Source: an uncultured Bacteroidales bacterium (lineage in GTDB: Bacteria; Bacteroidota; Bacteroidia; Bacteroidales; P3). Taken from it: a stretch of 64,000 nucleotides of DNA. A program made the position numbers and the translations under genes. Positions 57,728 through 64,000 of the stretch are shown here, in pieces. The stretch is from positions 1-64,000 of the forward strand of contig CALUHO010000003.1 of NCBI GenBank assembly GCA_944320465.1, in the 5' to 3' direction. The first letter of the stretch is position 1; each line of letters opens with the position of its first letter. The notes beneath the pieces were generated by a model, which saw only the letters and a program-made list of their open reading frames with translations, was not told the origin of the DNA and did not search any database.

Positions 57728-57967
57728 GGCCTTCGGGAGAAATTGCTGGAGATGCAAATGTCTTAAAGCCAAATGTTTGCCGTTTTTTTCACAGCATGTT
57801 ACGGTAGACTCCGTGTTTTTTCTCCCTTTGGGGCGAATCGGAGAAATGAGGCAAGATTTGTGAAAAGCCGGGAATGTCTGAATGTGTCCGAGTACGAATG
57901 GTTTTGATTGTCAGTTGTTTTGTCGAATATTTGATGGTTTTCTGAATTTTTATTACTTTTATACCAT

Positions 57968-57992
57968 CTTTTGCAGGTCTCTTGCGGAGAGA
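57968..57992. repeat. Second, inverted copy of the hairpin core
   Basis: Begins CTTTTGCAGGTCTCTTGCGG and continues AGAGA, identical to the minus-strand reading of the hairpin at 57695-57727 before the two diverge. The pair brackets about 240 bases of AT-rich sequence. Confidence 0.65.
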
Positions 57993-58118
57993 TTTGTTTT
58001 TTTAGTATTTATTTTGGATAAAAATACATCTTCCTGTTCAAGGGCTGGAATGCTTGCGAAGGGGAGGCTTTTGCGGAAGTGTGGCTGGAAGAGGCCTTTC
58101 TGCGTTGCACTTAATGCG

Positions 58119-58154
58119 AAAAAACCTCATGCACCGACGTGCATGAGGTTTTTT
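58119..58154. terminator. Bidirectional terminator downstream of the tricorn-like protease gene
   Basis: A perfect 16-bp stem with a 4-base loop: AAAAAACCTCATGCAC / CGAC / GTGCATGAGGTTTTTT. The A and T tracts at the stem ends make a U run in either direction. It lies about 240 bases beyond the minus-strand stop at 58393. Confidence 0.75.
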
Positions 58155-58392
58155 CATATCTGATCGAGTCTTGGAATCCCGCCTTCCGGAGCGCCCTCGT
58201 TTGCCGTCAGGTCGGTGCAGAAACTGTCCGTCGGCTTCTGTTCCGGGTTCTTTGTCCGCGTTTTTCTGGGCCAAGCAGGATAACCTGCCCGGCATGGAAA
58301 ACGCAGGCAGAGGGCCAGCGTCCCAGGTTGGCTCAATTCACCGGGATCCTTTTCCGATGTCCTGGTCGGACAGCTCCAGAAGGCTTCCTGTC

Positions 58393-61300
58393 CTATTCCG
58401 GCAGGTGCAGGTCTTTGAAAGTCCTGGGGGCGGGTACGCCGGGCAACGGCTTGCGGTCCTTCAGCTGTTCCATTACGGTCTCGATGGCCTTGTTCAGCTG
58501 CTGGTCGATACCGGCCTGTTCCTTGATGGGATCGTTGTCAAGCAGGATATCGGGGTCGACCCCATGGTTTTCCACAATCCATTGGCCGGTCTTGGCATCG
58601 TAATTGGTGAAGAAAGGCACGCGGATGTCGGTTCCGTCCATGTAAGGCAGCGAGCCGGAAATGCCGATGATGCCGCCCCAGCTGCGGGTGCCGATGATGG
58701 TGCCGATTTTGTTGGCTTTGAAGCTCCAAGGGAACAAATCCCCGTCGGAAGAAGAGTATTTGTTGATCAGCAGCACTTTCGGCCCGTACTGGGTAGCATC
58801 GGGAATCGTCCCGATTTGGTCAGTGCCGCGGCCCATCGTCAAACGGTAAGGCTGGCGCAGCAAGCGTTCGATAATCATCGGGGATACGTTGCCGCCCCCG
58901 TTGGCCCGGTCATCGATAATCAGGCCTTCCTTGTCCAATTGCGGATAGAAGTAGCGGGCGAACTCGGTCAAGCCTTCCGGCCCCATGTCGGGAATGTAGA
59001 TATAGCCGACCCGGCCTCCCGAAGCAGAATCCACCTTGCGGATGTTGTTCTGGACCCAGTTGTAGTGGTAGAGCGGGTATTCGTCGGCAATCGGGGTCAC
59101 TACGATTTTGCGCGAACCTTCCGCCTTGGGTTCGGAATTGATGGAAAGCTCGGTCATCACCCCGGCCTTGCCTACTAAAAGTTCGTAGATATTGTTTGTT
59201 TCAGAAACCGGAATGCCGTCTATGGCCGTGATATAGTCGCCGGCCTTTACATTCAGGCCCGGTTCGGTCAAGGGCGAACGCAACTTCTGGCTGTAGGGCG
59301 CGCCGGGAATAATCTTGTCGATGCGGAAGAAACCGCTTTCGTCGCGGCTCAGTTCAGCACCGAGCAGGCCCATCTGGAGTCGTTCCGGCTTGGCGTATTC
59401 GCCCGGGTTCACGTAGGCATGGCCGCAAGCCAGTTCCCCGATCATTTCCCCGATGATGTAGTTGAGATCCAAGCGGGTCTTGGCGTAAGGCACCAGGACG
59501 GAATACTTGTCTTTGATGGCGTTCCAGTCCACCCCGTGCATGTTTTCCAAATAGAAACCGTCGCGGTAGGCCCGCCAGGCTTCATCAAAGATCTGAGGCC
59601 ATTCCTGTTCATAGTCCACAAGGGCTATCATGTCGTCGGTTGGCACGGCATCGTTCAACGAGGCCTGTCCGGAGGGCATCGGCATCACATAGATCCGGTT
59701 GCTCAAGAACTGGTAGAGAAGGGCGGTGCTCAAGTCGGGCGTGGCATCCATCATCGTCATTTCGGCCACCAAGGCATCTTCCTGGCTTTGCAGGTCGTAA
59801 ACGCGGGTGTCGCCATCCTGGTTGTACCATATCTTGTTGCCGTCGCTGATGAAGTTGCCGTAGTATCCGGCGGGCAAAGGCAGTTTCAGGATACGGCTTT
59901 GGATGCCGGCAGTATCGATACGGACGCCTTCATCCTGTTTGGCTTTCGACTTTTTCTTGCCGGTTTCGGTATTGTTGGCTGGTTGCTGGAGTGCTTCCAC
60001 TTCGGCATCCTTGTCCAGGAAAGGAGAAGGCGTGTCGTTTTGCAGCAGGGCGATGTAGATGCCGCCCATTTTCGTGAAGACATGGTTCCATTCCATGCTG
60101 CCGTAAATCGGGTTGTAATCGCGGTCGGAATTGAAAATGAGGTATTTCCCATCGCTGCTGAACACGGGCGAATCGGAACGGTACCATTTTTCGGTAATCG
60201 GGAATTCTTCCTTGCTGTCTAAGTTATAGACATAGACTACCCCCATCTGATTCGAAGCCGGCTTGGTGTAGGTGAGCCAGCGGCTGTCGGGAGAGAAGCT
60301 TACATCGGTGAATTCGGCGGCCGGGTTCTGCATCACCGTTTCCTTGCTCTTGGCGGCGATATCCACCAGGACGATGCGGTTTTCGCGGTCGGTGTACAGG
60401 AGCTTCTTGCTGTCGGGGCTCCATTGCATGTCGCGGATATAAGTGTCGTTGTCCCGGGTCAGCTGGCTCAGCTCGCCGCTGCGGAGGTCTTCCATATAGA
60501 GTTCGGTTTCACCGCTGCGGTCGGAGATATAGGCGATATATTGGCCGTCGGGACTCCAAGCCGCATTGCGTTCATGGGCGCCGGGCGTGCGGCTGAGGTT
60601 GCGGGTCACGCCTTCCTCGGCCGGGATATCGAAGACTTCGCCCCGGGCGGTCACCGCCAATCGGCTTCCATCGGGAGAGAGGCTGGCTGCCGTGATGTTT
60701 CCGGCCACGTTCTTGCGCTCGCTCCGGGCATAGATATTGTCGCTGGCCAGGCGGATTTCTATTTTCTGGCACTGCCGGGTGGCCGGGTCGAACTGGAACA
60801 GGAAACCGCCTTTTTCAAAGACGATGATCTTGCCGTCGGTGCTGGGGAACTTGATGTCGTAATCCTTGAAATCGGTCACTTTCTCGGTGGCCTTTGTCTT
60901 GGTGTTATAGGCAAAGAGGTTCATCGTCAGCTCGCGGTCGGAGAGGAAGAAGATTTCATCTCCGATCCACATCGGGAAGATGTCCTGGGCCTCGTTGCGG
61001 GTGATGTTGATCACGGTGTCGGCGGCCGGGTCGTAAACCCAGATGTCGTCGGCCATGCCGCCCCGGTAGTATTTCCAGGTCCGGAATTCGCGGAAGACCC
61101 GGTTGTAGGCTAATTGGCTGCCATCGGGCGAATAGCTGCAGAAGCCGCCTTCCGGCAGGGGAATGGCTTCGGGCATCCCGCCGTCCGGACTCACCTTCAT
61201 GAGCTTTCCGGGATAGCCGGTCCCGATACGGTTGCGGAAGACGATTTGCTGGCCGTCGGGCGTCCAGGTCATGACGATGTTGTTGGGGCCCATGCGGTCG

Positions 61301-61644
61301 CCGAGGTCGTCACGGCTGTTGGTGGAGGTGTAGGTGAGGCGAACCGGTTCCCCGCCTTGGGCAGGTATCAGATAGACTTCGGTGTTGCCGTCGTACTGCC
61401 CGGTAAAGGCGATTTGCTTTCCGTCGGGCGAGTAACGGGCGAACATCTCATAGCCGATGTGAGAGGTCAGCCTTTGGGCTTCGCCCCCTTTCAAAGGGGC
61501 TTTGTAGAGGTCCCCGGCATAGGAGAAAACCACTTCCTGCCCGTTGGTGGACGGGAATCGGAGCAGCCGGGCTTCGTCGTTCCCGGCTTTGGCGAGCCCG
61601 CATAGGCAACAACTCGCCAGTAGGATGATTGATAAGCGTTTCAT
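58393..61644 (-). CDS. Tricorn-type S41 family serine protease
   Basis: A 1,083-residue protein with a signal peptide (MKRLSIILLASCCLCGLA), so probably periplasmic. Residues ~25-580 hold beta-propeller blades with repeated SPDGxxIAF/SPDSKKLLY motifs. A helical region follows, then a PDZ domain (~780-850, VKAGDYITAIDGIPVSE), then the S41 catalytic domain. His ~741 lies in ACGHAYV. The likely nucleophile is Ser ~966 in SSSDGD, followed by IIGTRSWGGIIG. This is the layout of tricorn protease homologues, which degrade peptides inside a propeller-gated chamber. The length is normal for the family. No promoter was identified upstream. Confidence 0.93.
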   Translation of the reverse strand: MKRLSIILLASCCLCGLAKAGNDEARLLRFPSTNGQEVVFSYAGDLYKAPLKGGEAQRLTSHIGYEMFARYSPDGKQIAFTGQYDGNTEVYLIPAQGGEPVRLTYTSTNSRDDLGDRMGPNNIVMTWTPDGQQIVFRNRIGTGYPGKLMKVSPDGGMPEAIPLPEGGFCSYSPDGSQLAYNRVFREFRTWKYYRGGMADDIWVYDPAADTVINITRNEAQDIFPMWIGDEIFFLSDRELTMNLFAYNTKTKATEKVTDFKDYDIKFPSTDGKIIVFEKGGFLFQFDPATRQCQKIEIRLASDNIYARSERKNVAGNITAASLSPDGSRLAVTARGEVFDIPAEEGVTRNLSRTPGAHERNAAWSPDGQYIAYISDRSGETELYMEDLRSGELSQLTRDNDTYIRDMQWSPDSKKLLYTDRENRIVLVDIAAKSKETVMQNPAAEFTDVSFSPDSRWLTYTKPASNQMGVVYVYNLDSKEEFPITEKWYRSDSPVFSSDGKYLIFNSDRDYNPIYGSMEWNHVFTKMGGIYIALLQNDTPSPFLDKDAEVEALQQPANNTETGKKKSKAKQDEGVRIDTAGIQSRILKLPLPAGYYGNFISDGNKIWYNQDGDTRVYDLQSQEDALVAEMTMMDATPDLSTALLYQFLSNRIYVMPMPSGQASLNDAVPTDDMIALVDYEQEWPQIFDEAWRAYRDGFYLENMHGVDWNAIKDKYSVLVPYAKTRLDLNYIIGEMIGELACGHAYVNPGEYAKPERLQMGLLGAELSRDESGFFRIDKIIPGAPYSQKLRSPLTEPGLNVKAGDYITAIDGIPVSETNNIYELLVGKAGVMTELSINSEPKAEGSRKIVVTPIADEYPLYHYNWVQNNIRKVDSASGGRVGYIYIPDMGPEGLTEFARYFYPQLDKEGLIIDDRANGGGNVSPMIIERLLRQPYRLTMGRGTDQIGTIPDATQYGPKVLLINKYSSSDGDLFPWSFKANKIGTIIGTRSWGGIIGISGSLPYMDGTDIRVPFFTNYDAKTGQWIVENHGVDPDILLDNDPIKEQAGIDQQLNKAIETVMEQLKDRKPLPGVPAPRTFKDLHLPE

Positions 61645-61694
61645 ATGGATTAAAATTATACTTTTGGCAAATAGGATTTGGCATTCTTCTTAAT

Positions 61695-61752
61695 AAAAGC
61701 CCCGGAGCAGGTCCTGGCTTTCCGTGAAGTGCAAGGACAGGCTTCGGGGTTT
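61695..61752 (-). terminator. Probable terminator of pheT
   Basis: An imperfect inverted repeat, AAAGCCCCGGAGCAGGTCC with GGACAGGCTTCGGGGTTT, closes into a long stem. On the minus strand it is followed by GGCTTTTATTAAG, a T-rich tail. It lies beyond the MITE that follows pheT, so the element appears to have separated the gene from its terminator. Confidence 0.5.
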
Positions 61753-61821
61753 GTATCGACAGAATCCTGATGGAATCTGTTTTAGGTCGTCATGGCGATG
61801 GAATCCGCCTTGATGGTTTAC

Positions 61822-62014
61822 CCCAAACCGGTCATTAGACACGCCGTGTCTGTTTTTGATTGGGAAAATGAGGCTTTCGGGCATCTTGCCCGCTTCTGTC
61901 CGCATCCTGTTTCTCGCTACGCCTCGACGTAGCCCGCTACGCCTTCGGCTAGGCGAGAAGCATGCTGCATGACACAAGCGGGCAATCTCCCCAAAGTCTA
62001 ATGACCGATTTGGG
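61822..62014 (+). mobile_element. 193-bp MITE-like element, copy 5
   Basis: A complete copy with one mismatch in the left terminal repeat (CCCAAACCGG for CCCAAATCGG). The flanking direct repeat is TTTAC (61817-61821 and 62015-62019). The right-hand duplication contains the pheT stop codon, so the insertion point is at the very end of that gene. Confidence 0.88.
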
Positions 62015-62015
62015 T

Positions 62016-64000
62016 TTACCGGAGCGTGCAGCCGGTTTCCTTTTGCAGTCCCGCCAGAATCTTTTCCATTGTCTTTTCAATCTGCTTGTCGTTGAGCGTG
62101 CGCTCTTCGTCTTGCAGAATGAAGCTGGCCGCGTAGGATTTCTTGCCTTCGGGCAGGTTCTTGCCTTCATAAACGTCGAACAGCGAAACCTCTTTGAGCA
62201 GGTTCTTTTCGCTCTTGCGGGCGATGGTCTCTATCTGCGAGAATTTCACGTCTTTGTCCACCAGCAAGGCCAAGTCTCGGCGCACTTCGGGGAAACGGGC
62301 CACTTCTTTGTATTCGGGGGCTTTTGCCGGCCGGGCGGACAGAATGTTGTCCCATTGGAAATCCGCATAGAAGACAGGGACTTTGACATCGAATTGCTGG
62401 CAGAGGGCGGGTTTCACTTCCCCGAAGCGGACTCCGACTTTGTTGCCCGGCAGCATGATTTGCAGGCCGTAGCTCCATTCGTCGCCTTCGGCTTCGAGCG
62501 TGCGGCAGCGCAAAGAATCCAGACGAAGCAGCTTCCAGACTCTGCCCACGTAGGCTTTGAGGCTGTAGAAATCGAAAGCCTTTGGCTTTTCCTGCCAGAT
62601 TTCCTCGTTTTCATTGCCGCAGAGCAGGAGGCTCAGGTGGTTCTCTTCGCGGAAACGTTCATCCACAGGAGCTTCCTTGCTGGCTTCCGGCACGCAGAAA
62701 TAAGTCCGTCCGAATTCGTAGAACTTGAGGTTGTTCTGCTTGTGGTTCAAGTTGTAGGCCATGCTTGCCAGTCCGCCAAAGAGCAGGCTTGTGCGCATGA
62801 TGCTCATTTCCTTGCTTAGCGGGTTCATCATCTTGACCACGTTTTCCAAATGGAATTTCTCGATATAGCTTTCCGAGCAGAGCGAGTTGTTCATGATTTC
62901 GTAGAAACCGTTGTTGCTTAGGAATTCGGAAACCTTGGCCACCACTCTTTCGGGTTCTTTTTGGCTGATGCCCATGCCGTAGGAGATGCGATGGGTGGAA
63001 TTGATCCGGTTGTAGCCGTAAATCCGCAGGAATTCCTCGGCCACGTCGGCCGGACGGGTCACATCGGTCTTGTTGAGAGGAACGGTCACCTTGTAATGGA
63101 TTTGCGCCGGTGAGGCCGTCTCGATGGAACCGGCATCGGAACGCATCTCCACCTGCATTTCCAAGGCTTCCAGCACCCGTTTTACTTCGGCGGCCTGCAT
63201 GGGTTCGCCAATAAGCTTGTTCATGTATTCCAAGGAGAACTCGGCTACCGGGCGGGCGATGGGTTCGGGATAATTGTCGATGATTTCCGAAGCCACTTCG
63301 CCTTGAGCCACTTCCTGCAAAAGCAAGGCGGCGCGTTTGAGGGCGTAGATGCAGATTTCGGGGTCGGCCCCTCTTTCATAACGGAAAGAAGCATCGGTGT
63401 TGAGTCCGTGCTCGCGAGCGGTCTTGCGGATGCTGGTGGGGTTGAAATAGGCGCTTTCTAAGAATACATCGGTGGTCGAATCCGATACTCCGGCATCCAA
63501 GCCCCCGAAAACTCCGGCGATGCACATGGGTTCTTCGGCATTGCAAATCATCAGGTTCTTGGAGGATAGTTTCCTTTCCACTCCGTCCAAAGTGGTCAGC
63601 GTCTCTCCTTCCTTGGCCGGGCGCACCACGATTTGGTTTCCTTTAATCTTGGCCATGTCGAAGGCATGCATGGGCTGGCCCATTTCCATCAGGATGAAGT
63701 TGGTCACGTCCACCACGTTGTTGATAGGGCGGAGGCCTACGCTGCTGAGGCGTTTCTTGAGCCATTCGGGCGATTCCTGCACCTTGACGTTTTTGATGCA
63801 AAGCCCGGCGTAACGCGGGCAGGCTTGGGTGTCTTCCACCTTGATTTCGACGATGCGGCCTTTCCCCTCTTTATAGGCTTCTACCGAAGGGTATTTCAGT
63901 TTGATAGGCTTGTTCTTGCGGATATTTCCCAAGGCGACCAGGTCTCGGGCGACACCGATATGGGAGGTAGCATCGGAACGGTTCGGGGTCAAGCCGATTT
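62016..64000 (-). CDS. pheT: Phenylalanyl-tRNA synthetase beta chain, partial
   Basis: The C-terminal ~661 residues of PheT; the N-terminus lies beyond the window edge and the frame stays open to base 64000. Visible: GLTPNRSDATSH at the junction after the tRNA-binding-like region, the B3/B4 editing region (NVVDVTNFILMEMGQPMHAFD, FGGLDAGVSDSTTDVFLESA), the B5 region (PVAEFSLEYMNKLIG), and the C-terminal anticodon-binding fold (FPEVRRDLALLVDKDVKFSQ...KKSYAASFILQDEERTLND). It pairs with PheS to charge tRNA-Phe and hydrolyses mischarged Tyr-tRNA. The stop codon (62016-62018) lies within the target-site duplication of MITE copy 5. Confidence 0.95.
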   Translation of the reverse strand, partial: IGLTPNRSDATSHIGVARDLVALGNIRKNKPIKLKYPSVEAYKEGKGRIVEIKVEDTQACPRYAGLCIKNVKVQESPEWLKKRLSSVGLRPINNVVDVTNFILMEMGQPMHAFDMAKIKGNQIVVRPAKEGETLTTLDGVERKLSSKNLMICNAEEPMCIAGVFGGLDAGVSDSTTDVFLESAYFNPTSIRKTAREHGLNTDASFRYERGADPEICIYALKRAALLLQEVAQGEVASEIIDNYPEPIARPVAEFSLEYMNKLIGEPMQAAEVKRVLEALEMQVEMRSDAGSIETASPAQIHYKVTVPLNKTDVTRPADVAEEFLRIYGYNRINSTHRISYGMGISQKEPERVVAKVSEFLSNNGFYEIMNNSLCSESYIEKFHLENVVKMMNPLSKEMSIMRTSLLFGGLASMAYNLNHKQNNLKFYEFGRTYFCVPEASKEAPVDERFREENHLSLLLCGNENEEIWQEKPKAFDFYSLKAYVGRVWKLLRLDSLRCRTLEAEGDEWSYGLQIMLPGNKVGVRFGEVKPALCQQFDVKVPVFYADFQWDNILSARPAKAPEYKEVARFPEVRRDLALLVDKDVKFSQIETIARKSEKNLLKEVSLFDVYEGKNLPEGKKSYAASFILQDEERTLNDKQIEKTMEKILAGLQKETGCTLR

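Larger units (their letters stand above)
57653..58392. other. 740-base gene-free region upstream of the 57652 cargo gene
   Basis: No credible gene is present. It contains a perfect hairpin (57695-57727), an inverted second copy of its core (57968-57992), AT-rich sequence between them, and a strong terminator hairpin (58119-58154). No TAnnTTTG promoter element was found on the minus strand, so the promoter of the cargo gene remains unidentified. Confidence 0.5.

Noticed and set aside
58171..59178. Plus-strand open frame of 335 codons
   Set aside because: It is antisense to the tricorn-like protease gene and has no recognisable motif. The minus-strand gene has clear catalytic and propeller motifs.

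Overview
The window looks like a chromosome segment from a member of the Bacteroidales (phylum Bacteroidota). Nine very large secreted proteins end in the type IX secretion system (T9SS) sorting domain. Promoters match the Bacteroidota pattern TTTG-N19-TAnnTTTG, starts generally lack Shine-Dalgarno sequences, and the gene pair HU / ribonuclease G and the intergenic repeats are of a kind seen in this order. The genus cannot be fixed from the sequence alone.

Layout. 428-6670 (+) is a 2,080-residue secreted protein with CUB-like, beta-helix and DUF4465-like parts. 6671-7725 holds only repeats. 7726-29207 (-) carries five giant T9SS cargo genes plus a small helix-hairpin-helix membrane protein. 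29404-32900 (+) holds an SDR oxidoreductase, a double VOC/glyoxalase protein and a polytopic glycosyltransferase-like protein. 32912-33274 (-) is a LuxR-type HTH remnant, and 33301-37455 (+) is another giant cargo protein. 37751-40723 is housekeeping: tRNA-Ser, tRNA-Lys, ssb, mutY and HU. 40902-47644 (+) holds rng, an RluA/RluD-type pseudouridine synthase, a GtrA/GT39-like/TPR fusion, a bactofilin and gcvT. 48334-49362 (-) is a WYL-domain regulator. 49824-57652 (-) is a pair of giant cargo genes. 58393-61644 (-) is a tricorn-type protease, and 62016-64000 (-) is pheT, cut by the window edge.

The nine cargo genes cover about 38 kb of 64 kb. Eight fall into two architectures. Type A has a DUF2436-like N-terminus, CARDB-like segments, cleaved-adhesin modules and the T9SS tail. 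Type B has cleaved-adhesin modules alternating with Fn3, then short ICEG/ICQG repeats, an Ig-like segment and the T9SS tail. Both share modules with the non-protease adhesin regions of Porphyromonas gingipains and HagA. Twice a type A gene lies directly upstream of a type B gene on the same strand (25161-29207 then 20086-24999; 53471-57652 then 49824-53408), which suggests a duplicated A-B module.

The most distinctive non-coding signal is a 193-bp MITE-like element with 19-bp terminal inverted repeats. All five full copies are flanked by intact 5-bp target-site duplications; there is also an older degenerate copy and a solitary end. One insertion falls on the pheT stop codon. A second repeat family, upstream of mutY, contains a perfect Bacteroidota promoter.
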